Assembly (NCBI RefSeq): GCF_001945445.1
Contig: NZ_MSXW01000023.1
Location: forward strand, 124,001 to 188,000
From: Pseudomonas sp. PA27(2017)
GTDB taxonomy: Bacteria; Pseudomonadota; Gammaproteobacteria; Pseudomonadales; Pseudomonadaceae
Length of the DNA stretch: 64,000 nt
Direction: 5' to 3'
Both the position numbers and the translations under genes were made by a program. Within the stretch, counting starts at the first letter, position 1; the number at the start of each line of letters is the position of its first letter. This document shows positions 13,275 through 21,729 of the stretch, piece by piece. The notes under the pieces were generated by a model. The model saw only the letters and a program-made list of their open reading frames with translations. It searched no databases and was not told the DNA's origin.

Positions 13275-13921
13275 TGGGCGACAAGGCTGCGCTGGTCCAG
13301 CTCGGGCCACTCGCCCAACTGCGTGCCGGCCACCTGCCGCAGCGTCTGCTGCAGCTGTTCGTCGGCCTGGCCTTCTTCGGCATTTCCATGGCGATGATGA
13401 TCCGCGGCAACCTGGGGCTGTCGCCCTGGGATGCGCTGCATGTCGGGCTGGCCAAGTTGCTGCCGTTGAGCTTTGGCTGGATCGTGGTGGGCGTGTCCTT
13501 CCTGGTGCTGCTGCTGTGGATTCCGCTGCGGGAGATTCCCGGCCTCGGCACCATCGCCAACGCAGTGGTGATCGGCGTGGTGGCGGACTTCACCCTGCAG
13601 ATGCTGGTGGCGCCGGAAGGCTTCGTCTGGCGCCTGCTGCTGACCCTGGGAGGCGTGCTGCTCTGCGGTTTCGGCTCGGCACTGTATATCGGCGCCCAGC
13701 TGGGGCGTGGCCCGCGTGACGGCCTGATGACCGGCTTGCATCGGGTAACCGGTTATTCGTTGCGCTCCATGCGCACCGCCATCGAACTGGCCGTGCTGCT
13801 GGTCGGCACCTTGCTCGCCGGCTACAAGGTGCTGGGCATCGGCACCCTGCTGTTCGCCTTTGGCATTGGGCCGCTGACCCAACTGATGCTGCCTTGGGTG
13901 CTGGTTACGCTGGATAGCTGA
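13274..13921 (+). CDS. YczE/YitT-like integral membrane protein
   Basis: 215-residue membrane protein of the YczE-like family, of unknown function. It has about five hydrophobic segments and the glycine-rich motifs NLGLSPWDALHVGLAK and GAQLGRGPRDGLMTGL, which repeat the pattern G-x-x-P-x-D-x-L. The start ATG overlaps the glmS stop (TGATG), so it is translationally coupled to glmS. No transporter signature is clear enough to assign a substrate. Confidence 0.8.
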   Translation: MGDKAALVQLGPLAQLRAGHLPQRLLQLFVGLAFFGISMAMMIRGNLGLSPWDALHVGLAKLLPLSFGWIVVGVSFLVLLLWIPLREIPGLGTIANAVVIGVVADFTLQMLVAPEGFVWRLLLTLGGVLLCGFGSALYIGAQLGRGPRDGLMTGLHRVTGYSLRSMRTAIELAVLLVGTLLAGYKVLGIGTLLFAFGIGPLTQLMLPWVLVTLDS

Positions 13922-13982
13922 TTGAACTTATGCGGCCACCGGCTGAATAGGTAGACCGGCCGGCTTTGACGTTAAACCTGTA

Positions 13983-14750
13983 TCAGCGCAGCGGCGTCTC
14001 ATCCGGTCGCAGGGTCAGCACGCGGACGCCATCGGCGGTGACGGCAACGGTGTGCTCGAACTGCGCGGACAGCAGCCCATCGTTGGTGACTACCGTCCAA
14101 CCGTCACGCAAGGTTTTAGTACCGGGCTTGCCCTGGTTGATCATCGGCTCGATGGTGAAGGTCATGCCTTCGCGCAGGGTCAGGCCGGTTCCAGCCTTGC
14201 CCCAGTGCAGCACTTCCGGTGCTTCATGCATCTGTTTGCCGATGCCATGACCGCAATACTCACGTACCACCGAATAGCCGTGGGCGCGGGCGTGGCGTTC
14301 GATGGCATGGCCAATGTCGCCCAGCCGGCCGCCGGGTCGTACCGCCGCGATACCTTTCCATAGCGCCTCGTAGGTCACGCGGGTAAGGCGCTCTGCTTCC
14401 GGCGAAACGCTACCGATCAGGTAGGTCTTGCTGGAGTCGGCGATATAGCCGTTCTTTTCCAGAGTGATATCGAAATTCACCAGGTCGCCGTTCTGCAATA
14501 CGTCTTTGGCGCTCGGCACCCCGTGGCACACCACTTGGTTGATGGAAGCGTTGAGCGAATAGGCGAAACCGTACTGGCCTTTACTGGCCGGGCGTGACTT
14601 GAGGTTGTGGACAATGAAGTTATCCACAATGCCGTCGACCTGCAGGGTCGACATCCCGCACAGCTCCAGCTGATCGAGGTGAGTGAAGACCGAGGCCAAT
14701 AACTGGCCGGCCTCGGCCATCAGGGTAATTTCCTCCGGCGTCTTGATCAT
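13983..14750 (-). CDS. map: Type I methionine aminopeptidase
   Basis: 255-residue enzyme that removes the initiator methionine from new proteins. All metal ligands of the family are present: D94 (VNFDIT), D105 (YIADSS), H168 (CGHGIG), E201 (TIEPM) and E232 (QFEHT); H76 lies in the HGVPS motif. It has no N-terminal extension, so it is the short type I form. Its start overlaps the end of the ParD-like gene by four bases (ATGA), so the two are co-translated. This is probably a second map; the housekeeping copy usually sits near rpsB. Confidence 0.93.
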   Translation of the reverse strand: MIKTPEEITLMAEAGQLLASVFTHLDQLELCGMSTLQVDGIVDNFIVHNLKSRPASKGQYGFAYSLNASINQVVCHGVPSAKDVLQNGDLVNFDITLEKNGYIADSSKTYLIGSVSPEAERLTRVTYEALWKGIAAVRPGGRLGDIGHAIERHARAHGYSVVREYCGHGIGKQMHEAPEVLHWGKAGTGLTLREGMTFTIEPMINQGKPGTKTLRDGWTVVTNDGLLSAQFEHTVAVTADGVRVLTLRPDETPLR

Positions 14751-14956
14751 GACGCGTTCGCCAGGCCGGGCGCCGATACCCCGGCAGCACGCAGCTCGGC
14801 GGCCATCACTTGGTTGAAGCTCAGGGTCGGATTCATTTCACAGAGCATGCCGATGCGAATCCAGAACCCGGCCTGAGCATTGATGGAGCGGTGCGACACG
14901 CTGCTTGCTCGGCGAATCTGGTCGTGCAGCTCGTCTTCGATATTGACGATACCCAT
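14747..14956 (-). CDS. ParD-like ribbon-helix-helix antitoxin-type protein
   Basis: 69-residue protein resembling the ParD-like antitoxin domain family. An N-terminal beta-strand (MGIVNIEDEL) is followed by helices DQIRRASSVSHRSINAQAGFWIRIGMLCE, the ribbon-helix-helix layout for DNA binding. The ATG at 14956 has AGAGG seven bases upstream; the TTG at 14962 is less likely. The downstream partner is methionine aminopeptidase, not a known toxin. Two palindromes sit just upstream. Whether it acts as an antitoxin or only as an autorepressor is open. Confidence 0.72.
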   Translation of the reverse strand: MGIVNIEDELHDQIRRASSVSHRSINAQAGFWIRIGMLCEMNPTLSFNQVMAAELRAAGVSAPGLANAS

Positions 14957-14967
14957 GGTCAAGCCTC

Positions 14968-14993
14968 TATACGTTTCGTATATGAATCATATA
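14968..14993 (-). promoter_or_regulatory. Two overlapping palindromes upstream of the ParD-like gene
   Basis: TATACG-TTT-CGTATA (14968-14982) and TATATGA-A-TCATATA (14979-14993) are both perfect inverted repeats, 12-37 bases upstream of the start. Paired palindromes over the promoter are typical binding sites for ribbon-helix-helix autorepressors. Confidence 0.6.
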
Positions 14994-15307
14994 GTTCCCG
15001 TGTACTATTGCCCAGCTCGTTCATCGGGGCTGTGACCATTCTTATTGGTCAAGAATTGATCAGAAAAGCCATGAGCAGCGTCTTTACTGGCTTTCATAGC
15101 TATATCCACAGGTGATAAGAGATTTTATCCAAGACATCTGTGCATAACCTAGGAGCATGTGATCAATTACTGAACAATTAATCGTAGAGGGCGGGGCACT
15201 AAGCGCCCAGCAACTCGCTACCAGCTTATCCACAGCTTGAATCACGATAATTGTGCATGGCCGTCCATTAATTCACAGCCCCGTGATGAGAAGAGCATTT
15301 AGCGATT
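14994..15307. other. Intergenic region between the ParD-like gene and phoX
   Basis: No gene seen. It holds an inverted repeat TGACCA/TGGTCA (15033-15051), an exact DnaA-box 9-mer TTATCCACA (15226-15234), and several near matches: ATATCCACA about 15102-15110, TTATCCAAG about 15127-15135, and TGTGCATAA about 15141-15149. It is more A/T-rich than its neighbours. Confidence 0.6.
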
Positions 15308-15325
15308 TCGTCATCCAATCGTCAT
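15308..15325 (+). promoter_or_regulatory. Pho-box-like direct repeat before phoX
   Basis: TCGTCAT (15308-15314), four bases CCAA, and TCGTCAT (15319-15325) are identical 7-mers at 11-bp spacing. They match the CTGTCAT-N4-CTGTCAT layout of PhoB sites except at the first two bases of each repeat. The site lies about 50 bases upstream of a phosphatase gene, which supports phosphate control. Confidence 0.65.
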
Positions 15326-15374
15326 CAAACTTGCCTAGCGTCCCTGCGCATCAGAAGAACGCAGGAGCGCCGTG

Positions 15375-17267
15375 ATGCATGATGATCAATTGACCGACCT
15401 CGAACGCCTGACCCTTTCCCGTCGCCGTTTCATCGGTGCCGGAGCGCTGACCGGCGCAGCGCTGTTTCTTGGCGGCGGTTTGCTGAGCCGTAGCGTACTG
15501 GCCGAGTCGATCGGTGCCACGATCCCCAGCCCTCTGCTGGGTTTCGCCAACCTGGCGGCCTCCACTGCCGATACCATCACCCTGCCGCCGGGCTATTCGT
15601 TCCGCCCGCTGATCAGCTGGGGCCAGCCTTTGCAGGCCGGCGGGCCGGCCTTCAAGGGCGATGGCAGCAACAGCGCGGCTGAACAGTTGCTGCAGTTCGG
15701 TGACAACACCGATGGCATGAGCTTCTTCCCCTGGCCTGGCGACCCCGACCGCGCGCTGATGGCCATCAACAACGAATACGTGAATTATCGTTATCTGCTG
15801 GCCCATGGCGGCCTGCCGAAATCCGCCGAGGACGTGCGCAAGGCGCAGAACGCCGAGGGCGTGACGGTGATCGAGGTGCGGCGCAGTGGTGCCGGCTGGG
15901 GCTTCGTGCAGGGCTCGCCTTATAACCGTCGTGTGCATGGCAACCTGCCGATCGAGGTGAGCGGCCCGGCACGGGGCCACGAGCTGCTCAAGACAGAGGC
16001 CGACCCGGCCGGTATCGAAGTGCTCGGCACCTTCCAGAACTGCTCCAGCGGTCAGACGCCCTGGGGCACCTACCTGACCTGCGAAGAGAACTTCAGCGAC
16101 TGCTTCGGCAGTAGTGATGCCAACCTGCAATTCAGCCCCGATCAGAAGCGCTTCAGCGTGCTGCACGCCAGCGCCGAGAACGAGTGGCACCGTTTCGACC
16201 CGCGCTTCGATATCGCCAAGAACCCCAACGAGCTGAACCGCCACGGCTGGATCGTCGAGATCGACCCGTTCGACCCGCAAGCCAAGCCGATCAAGCGCAC
16301 CGCCCTGGGCCGTTTCAAGCACGAGAACGCGGCGCTGACCACCACCCGCGATGGCCGCGTGGTGGTGTACATGGGCGATGACGAGCGTGGCGAGTTCATC
16401 TACAAGTTCATCACCCGCGACCGCCTGGACCGCAGCAATGCCAAGGCCAATCGCCATATCCTCGATCAGGGCACGCTTTACGTGGCGCGTTTCGACGAGG
16501 GCAACGGTGATGCCGATCACCCGAAAGGCCGCGGCCGCTGGATCGAGCTGACCGCCGGCAAGCATGGCCTGACCGCCGAGCATGGCTTCGCCAACCAGGC
16601 CGAGGTGGTGATTCGCGCGCGGCAGGCCGGCACCCACGTCGGCGCCACGCGCATGGATCGCCCCGAGTGGATCACCGTCAGCCCCAAGGACGGCCAGGTT
16701 TACTGCACCCTCACCAACAACAGCAAGCGCGGTGAGCCGGGGCAGCCGGTCGGCGGCCCGAACCCGCGGGCGAACAACCTGTACGGGCAGATTCTGCGGT
16801 GGCGCGAGCACGCTGACGACGCTGCTGCCATGGATTTCGAGTGGGATCTGTTCGTGGTTGCCGGCAACCCGGTGGTGCATGCCGGAACGCCCCAGGCGGG
16901 TAGCCATGCGATCAACGCCGATAACATGTTCAACAGCCCGGATGGTGTTGGTTTCGATACTGGCGGCCGCCTGTGGATCCAGACCGACGGCAAATACAGC
17001 AACAAGGGCGACTACGTCGGCATGGGCAATAACCAGATGCTCTGCGCCGACCCGCACACCGGCGAGATCCGCCGTTTCATGGTCGGCCCGGTCGGCTGCG
17101 AGGTGACCGGCCTGGCCTTCTCGCCGGATTACAAGAGCATGTTCGTGGGCATCCAGCACCCGGGCGAAGAGGGCGGCTCGAGCTTCCCGGATCACCAGGC
17201 TGGCGTGCATCCCCGCTCGACGGTGGTGGTCATCACCCGTGAAGATGGCGGTGTAATCGGCGCCTGA
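15375..17267 (+). CDS. phoX: PhoX-family alkaline phosphatase, Tat-exported
   Basis: About 630-residue phosphatase of the PhoX (DUF839) family, a Ca/Fe enzyme that frees phosphate from organic esters in the periplasm or outside the cell. The N-terminus has a twin-arginine signal, SRRRFIGAG near residues 16-24, followed by a hydrophobic stretch. Conserved stretches include NNEYVNYRYL, WGTYLTCEENF, YMGDDERGEFIYKF and SPDGVGFDTGGRLWIQTDG. The ATG at 15375 lies 7 bases after AGGAG; the GTG three bases upstream is too close. Regulation by PhoB is suggested by the repeat at 15,308. It ends 12 bp from the convergent tadE. Confidence 0.92.
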   Translation: MHDDQLTDLERLTLSRRRFIGAGALTGAALFLGGGLLSRSVLAESIGATIPSPLLGFANLAASTADTITLPPGYSFRPLISWGQPLQAGGPAFKGDGSNSAAEQLLQFGDNTDGMSFFPWPGDPDRALMAINNEYVNYRYLLAHGGLPKSAEDVRKAQNAEGVTVIEVRRSGAGWGFVQGSPYNRRVHGNLPIEVSGPARGHELLKTEADPAGIEVLGTFQNCSSGQTPWGTYLTCEENFSDCFGSSDANLQFSPDQKRFSVLHASAENEWHRFDPRFDIAKNPNELNRHGWIVEIDPFDPQAKPIKRTALGRFKHENAALTTTRDGRVVVYMGDDERGEFIYKFITRDRLDRSNAKANRHILDQGTLYVARFDEGNGDADHPKGRGRWIELTAGKHGLTAEHGFANQAEVVIRARQAGTHVGATRMDRPEWITVSPKDGQVYCTLTNNSKRGEPGQPVGGPNPRANNLYGQILRWREHADDAAAMDFEWDLFVVAGNPVVHAGTPQAGSHAINADNMFNSPDGVGFDTGGRLWIQTDGKYSNKGDYVGMGNNQMLCADPHTGEIRRFMVGPVGCEVTGLAFSPDYKSMFVGIQHPGEEGGSSFPDHQAGVHPRSTVVVITREDGGVIGA

Positions 17268-17279
17268 TCAGGGCCCCGC

Positions 17280-17828
17280 TCAGAGGGTGACGGTGGTGGC
17301 GCCACGGATGACCACTTCACCGTTGTCCTCGGGCAGGCTGGGGATCGTTATCCCCAGCAGCCGCAGAGTGGGCACGATGGCTCGCTGGTCGCTGGGCCCG
17401 TCGTGGTTGTAGCCGCGTTGCAGACAGACGTGCAGCACGTAGCGCGGTGCGGCCGGGTCGCGATTGTCGAGGGCGATGTTGCCGTAGGACGGCTGGCCAT
17501 CATGGCTTGGCAACGGGCTCCAGTTCAGGCCGGCGGCGTCCTGCTCGGGCGCCGGGCAATTGCCACCGCGCCAGCTTTCCGGAAGCCAGCTGCGTTGCAC
17601 GACCGCCGTGACTTCCCGGCTGATCAGCTGAGTGTAGGCGGCATTGCCCGGGTCGACCTGCAACGTCGCGCGGGCGGCATCGGCGCTGACCTGCTTGAAG
17701 GTCAGCAGTAACAGCATCGGAATGCTGTAAGCGATGATCCCGTACACCACCACGAAGAACACCGCGAACAACATGGCGAACTCGATGGCCACGGCGCCTA
17801 GCTGGCTACTTTTCCCTGGACGTTTCAT
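17280..17828 (-). CDS. tadE: TadE-like minor pilin
   Basis: 182-residue TadE-family pseudopilin. A short positive N-terminus is followed by GAVAIEFAMLFAVFFVVVYG, the TadE membrane helix with glutamate at position 5 of the mature form, suitable for prepilin peptidase processing. The rest is a periplasmic domain with two cysteines. It follows tadG by 8 bp. These genes normally sit in the Flp/Tad locus; here they end the adhesin-exporter block. Confidence 0.82.
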   Translation of the reverse strand: MKRPGKSSQLGAVAIEFAMLFAVFFVVVYGIIAYSIPMLLLLTFKQVSADAARATLQVDPGNAAYTQLISREVTAVVQRSWLPESWRGGNCPAPEQDAAGLNWSPLPSHDGQPSYGNIALDNRDPAAPRYVLHVCLQRGYNHDGPSDQRAIVPTLRLLGITIPSLPEDNGEVVIRGATTVTL

Positions 17829-17836
17829 CGCTCACC

Positions 17837-19912
17837 TCAGCGAATCAACTGCGGGATGCCGCAGCTGATGCTGTGTACCTTGATTTCGCTTTTTCCGAGA
17901 TCGAGGCCGAGGTTGGTGAGCAGGCTGCTGACGGCACTGCCCACGGCGTTGAGCACGGGCTTGAGCGCATCGAGAACCGGATTGAGGATGGTGAGCAGAA
18001 GGGGTTGGGAGTTACTGCTCAAGCCGAGGGACGAGGCCAGGCCGGTAAGGACACTGCTGAGCAGGCCGCCCTGCGGTTGCGTCTGCAACGAGGAAATCAG
18101 TTCGGTGCGGCATTGCATCTTGTTCGTGGTGCAGTTGTTCAGCAGCAACTTGTTGTGCCACTCGTCGGGCATCGTCGTGTCCAGCAACAGTGCTACCGGG
18201 CGGGGCCAGGTCAGCCCGTCCGCTTTCATGGCGGCGCGAATGGCGTCCTTGTTGGGGTAGGTGGCCAGGTATTTGTCCGCGATCTCAGTTGCTTGGCCAG
18301 ATGTGAGGCGGGGATAGCCATTGGCGTCCTTGGGCGCGCCGACACCGATCATTCGGCTGACCTGGGAGAGCAGGTTGGCGACCGAATCGCCAATCTTCAG
18401 ATTATTGACTTGAGTGATTTCGGATTCATCTTCAGCGAGGGTCAGTTCGTCCCGCACGGGATTGTTGCCGGTGGCGATCAGAGGCACGGCGGCCTTGCCC
18501 TTGATCAGGTCGACGTTCAGCAGCCTGACGATACTGGTCTCCTGAATGGTGGACTCGGTGCAACTGGCCCGGGTCGACCACATTGCGCCGCCGGGCATCT
18601 CGCCGATGCAGATGTTGCCGACCGTGGACTCGACTTCGATGGTCGCCTCGGGCTCGGCGCGCGAGCAGTCGATGGCGGTTAGCTCGCCCTTGGCACTGAC
18701 CAGATCGATGATTATCGGCAGCTTGATCGAAGTGCCGAGCAAATTGAGCAGAGAGCTCGCCAGGGGCACATTGTTGCTGTCGATATCGATGTGCAGGCGA
18801 GTCTGTGCATTGAAGGCCGTGGTGCCCACTGGCCCGATGCCAATGGCCGGTGGCTCCACGACGCCGAGCTTCAGCTTCACTGCGCCGAGAAGATTGAGCT
18901 CATCCACCAGCAATCCACGCCCCTGAACCGCAGTCACCAGGCCTGTGGATAACACCTCGCCCAGCGCCAGCCTGGCGTCCAGGGCAGAGCCCACGGCCTG
19001 GCCGGGGCCGGTTATCAGCTTGAGCAGGCCGGGACGATCTTCGGTCGCCAACAGGTTCACCGTGGCATCTTTCAACTGCGTGTTCGCCAGTGTCGCGCCC
19101 AGTGCCCTGATATCGGCGGCCAGTGCCTGGTCGTGATCTATCAGGTTGGCCGAAACGTCGACCAGCCGCTGGATGCCTACCGCGCCGACCCGGGTATCCA
19201 CCAGGTTCGCCAGGCCTTCAGGCGTAAGCGCCCTCAACTGATTGATGCCGACGTCCACTCCCAGCGCCTGCAGCAAGCCGGCGGGGGTGATTTGGGCGTT
19301 CGCCAGGCCCTGGGAATCGAGCACCGTCAGCGCGCTGACGTTCGCACCGGCGGCTGTGAGTAACCTCGGCACCAGCCCGTTGGCATTGAGATCCAGCAAT
19401 TGCGCGCCGACGCTGAAGACCGTCAGCGGGTCGCTGTCTTTCTCGGCCACGGCAACGGCTTGCAGCCTTACGCTGTCGCTGCCGGTCAGCCCGAACAGGC
19501 TGCCGGTGCGCACCACGATGCTGGCGGGTACCTGGCTGCTGGTGACCACGCGAACCGCCCGGCCATTGGCGGCGTCGGCGACTGGAACGCGCAGGCCGTC
19601 GACGATCGAAACGCTCACGCAGGACGAACTCAGCGCGCGCCCGGCGCCCTGGACGAAACCATAGGACGCGGCATTCTCCACGGCATAGACCTGGGCAAGG
19701 GCAGTATCCAGCGAGCAATTGCCGGAGGCGAGCCGCGATATGGATTCCAGAGCCGCGGTGTCCGCCAGCTTCTGCAGGTTGCGCTGCTCGAGGTACAGGC
19801 GGCCGCTGTCGATCACCAGGGCCAGAAACAGGATGGCCATGACCAGGGTCGCTGCGCTCAGCATGCTGAAGGCGCCTCGCTGGCGGTGACGGTCGGGACC
19901 ATATCGGCGCAT
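17837..19912 (-). CDS. tadG: TadG-like Flp pilus assembly protein
   Basis: 691-residue protein with the TadG N-terminus: a basic start, then GAFSMLSAATLVMAILFLALVIDSGRLYLEQRNLQKLADTAALES split over a membrane helix and the conserved post-helix motif. The large outer part is rich in Leu, Ala and Asn and contains several cysteines. TadG is a surface or periplasmic component of type IVb pili. In P. aeruginosa the gene lies beside pprB, but here it is 33 kb away. Two bases separate it from the upstream tadE. Confidence 0.8.
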   Translation of the reverse strand: MRRYGPDRHRQRGAFSMLSAATLVMAILFLALVIDSGRLYLEQRNLQKLADTAALESISRLASGNCSLDTALAQVYAVENAASYGFVQGAGRALSSSCVSVSIVDGLRVPVADAANGRAVRVVTSSQVPASIVVRTGSLFGLTGSDSVRLQAVAVAEKDSDPLTVFSVGAQLLDLNANGLVPRLLTAAGANVSALTVLDSQGLANAQITPAGLLQALGVDVGINQLRALTPEGLANLVDTRVGAVGIQRLVDVSANLIDHDQALAADIRALGATLANTQLKDATVNLLATEDRPGLLKLITGPGQAVGSALDARLALGEVLSTGLVTAVQGRGLLVDELNLLGAVKLKLGVVEPPAIGIGPVGTTAFNAQTRLHIDIDSNNVPLASSLLNLLGTSIKLPIIIDLVSAKGELTAIDCSRAEPEATIEVESTVGNICIGEMPGGAMWSTRASCTESTIQETSIVRLLNVDLIKGKAAVPLIATGNNPVRDELTLAEDESEITQVNNLKIGDSVANLLSQVSRMIGVGAPKDANGYPRLTSGQATEIADKYLATYPNKDAIRAAMKADGLTWPRPVALLLDTTMPDEWHNKLLLNNCTTNKMQCRTELISSLQTQPQGGLLSSVLTGLASSLGLSSNSQPLLLTILNPVLDALKPVLNAVGSAVSSLLTNLGLDLGKSEIKVHSISCGIPQLIR

Positions 19913-19914
19913 GC

Positions 19915-20517
19915 TCAGCCCCCCGCGCCATTGCTGTACAGACGGATTTTCGCCTCGCCGCGGATCTCGTCCGGCAACTGAGGCACCTTCCAGCCGAGAA
20001 TCGAGAAGGGCGGCATGATGCTTTCCGGGTCGTCATGGCGCACGCACACGCTCCACACCGCCCCGGTTTTCAGGAAGCCGTCGTAACCCTCGCACGGTTG
20101 CGCCCAGGCTTGCGGCAACCACGAATTGCGCACGCTCTGCTGCACACGTTGTTGATACAGGACGATCTGTTCGGGTGACGGGGCGCGGGTGTCGGGCGAG
20201 CGGATGGCGTCACGCAGGGCTTCGGTAGCCAGTTCCTGATAGGTGGCGCCAAGCAGAAACGGGATGCTGTAACCGACCAGCCCGTAGAGAATCAGGAAGA
20301 AGATGATGAAGGCGATCGAGAACTCGACGGCGGCAGCGCCTCGCTGCCTGTAAGCCGAGCCAGAACCAGCTGAGTGAGGCACTTCCCTGATCCCCGAAAG
20401 CGGTTGGATCCATGCGTTCCGGCGGCGTGACGGGCCTGTGGATAAATCGGCCCGAAGCCGACTGCCAAAAGCCTGATGCACGCGCCACTGACTTCGTAAT
20501 AGCACGCGCGAATGCAC
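19915..20517 (-). CDS. tadE: TadE-like minor pilin, start uncertain
   Basis: TadE-family pseudopilin whose core starts at RQRGAAAVEFSIAFIIFFLILYG, with the glutamate and membrane helix of the family. It resembles the TadE encoded at 17,280 (both share NSWLPQAW/RSWLPESW-like and GYNHD/GYDGF-like segments). The frame is open back to a GTG at 20517, which adds about 45 residues not seen in TadE proteins, and neither that start nor the GTG at 20382 has a well-spaced ribosome site. It follows the HlyD-like gene by 33 bp. Confidence 0.75.
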   Translation of the reverse strand: MHSRVLLRSQWRVHQAFGSRLRADLSTGPSRRRNAWIQPLSGIREVPHSAGSGSAYRQRGAAAVEFSIAFIIFFLILYGLVGYSIPFLLGATYQELATEALRDAIRSPDTRAPSPEQIVLYQQRVQQSVRNSWLPQAWAQPCEGYDGFLKTGAVWSVCVRHDDPESIMPPFSILGWKVPQLPDEIRGEAKIRLYSNGAGG

Positions 20518-20550
20518 CTCTCCACAGCACTTTGTGATTAATCCGGCGGC

Positions 20551-21729
20551 CTAGTAGAGCTGTGCCTTGAGCAGCGGCCTGAGCAGGTAGTTCAGCACGG
20601 TGCGCTTGCCGCTGAGAATATCCACTTCGGCCACCATGCCGGGAATGATCGGCAGGATCTCGTCACGGCGTTTGAGCTGGCTGCCGTCGGTCTTGATCAG
20701 CACCTCGTAGTAGAACTCCTTGCCCTGGGCCGTTTCCTCGAAAATGGTGTCGGCGCTGATCTGCTCCAGGGTGCCGGTCAGGTACCCGTAGATGCTGTAG
20801 TCGTAGGCAGTGATCTTCACCTTGGTGGGCATGCCCGGTACCAGAAAGGCGACGTCGCGCGGTTTGATACGGGCTTCGATGAGCAACTGATCCTCGACCG
20901 GAATCACTTCCATGATCGGCTCGCCGGGCTGGATCACCCCGCCGCGGGTGTTGATCAGCACGGTGTTCACTCGGCCGCGTACCGGCGACAGGATCTCGGT
21001 TCGGCGCAGCTGATCCTGGCGCTGCGCGACGATGGGCTCCAGGGCGCTGAGCTCGCTTTTCTTGCTCTGCCGCTCGGTGTAGGCGTCCTGGAAGTAGGTG
21101 CTGCGCAGCTCGGTCAGCTTGCCGTTGAGCGTGGCGATTTCCTGGCTGAGCTTGAGCGCTTCCATCTGGCTCACGGCGCGTTTGGCCACCAGTGGCTCGA
21201 CCAGGTTGAGCTGCTGCTGCGCCAGGCGGATCTGCCGGTTGATCGCACTGATACCGTCCTGCAGCTTGTCGCGCCGGGATTTGAACAATTCCTGCTCGGA
21301 GCGAGCGAGGGGGCTGGTCGGGTCGATGTCCTCGGCAAAGTCGATGCGGTCCTTGCCCAGCACTTCGGCATCCAGGCGCGCGATGGTGGCGCGCAGGGCC
21401 GCCGACTGGTTGGCTGACTCCTGAAAGGAGGTACGAAAGCGCGTCTCGTCGAGGCGCACCAGGGGCTGACCGACTTCGACCAGATCGCCCTCGCCGACCA
21501 GCAGGCGGTCGAGGATGCCGCCCTCCAGGCTCTGGATCTTCTGGATGCGGGTAAAGGGCACCACGCGGCCGTCACCGCGGGTCACTTCATCGAGCTCGGC
21601 CCAGGCGGCCCACCCGATGAACAGCAGCACAGTGGCCAGCACCGTCCACAGCAAGGGCCTGAACAGCGGGTGGGTGGCGCTCAGCAGGGGATCGTCGAGC
21701 TGCCGGCGCAGGCGATCATTGGACGGCAT
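20551..21729 (-). CDS. Type I secretion membrane fusion protein (HlyD/LapC-like)
   Basis: 392-residue HlyD-family adaptor joining the ABC exporter to the outer-membrane channel. One membrane helix near residues 28-47 (LLWTVLATVLLFIGWAAW) is followed by the lipoyl half-motif GRVVPFTRIQKIQSLEGGIL, a coiled coil, and the C-terminal TVLNYLLRPL end typical of this family. GAGGAGG lies six bases before the ATG. It overlaps the ABC transporter gene by 14 bases, so the two are translationally coupled. Confidence 0.92.
   Translation of the reverse strand: MPSNDRLRRQLDDPLLSATHPLFRPLLWTVLATVLLFIGWAAWAELDEVTRGDGRVVPFTRIQKIQSLEGGILDRLLVGEGDLVEVGQPLVRLDETRFRTSFQESANQSAALRATIARLDAEVLGKDRIDFAEDIDPTSPLARSEQELFKSRRDKLQDGISAINRQIRLAQQQLNLVEPLVAKRAVSQMEALKLSQEIATLNGKLTELRSTYFQDAYTERQSKKSELSALEPIVAQRQDQLRRTEILSPVRGRVNTVLINTRGGVIQPGEPIMEVIPVEDQLLIEARIKPRDVAFLVPGMPTKVKITAYDYSIYGYLTGTLEQISADTIFEETAQGKEFYYEVLIKTDGSQLKRRDEILPIIPGMVAEVDILSGKRTVLNYLLRPLLKAQLY

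Noticed and set aside
13922..13982. Bidirectional terminator between the YczE-like gene and map
   Set aside because: CCGGC/GCCGG pairing is short with a long loop and no T-tract on either strand.
15100..15240. A replication origin at the DnaA-box cluster
   Set aside because: Only one exact box is present and dnaA, rpmH and the usual origin neighbours are not in the window; it is listed only as a binding-site candidate.
15351..17210. 619-codon open frame opposite phoX
   Set aside because: phoX has a Tat signal, ribosome site and family motifs; the antisense frame is a codon-bias shadow, as are those opposite atpA, pprA, plpD and cobN.
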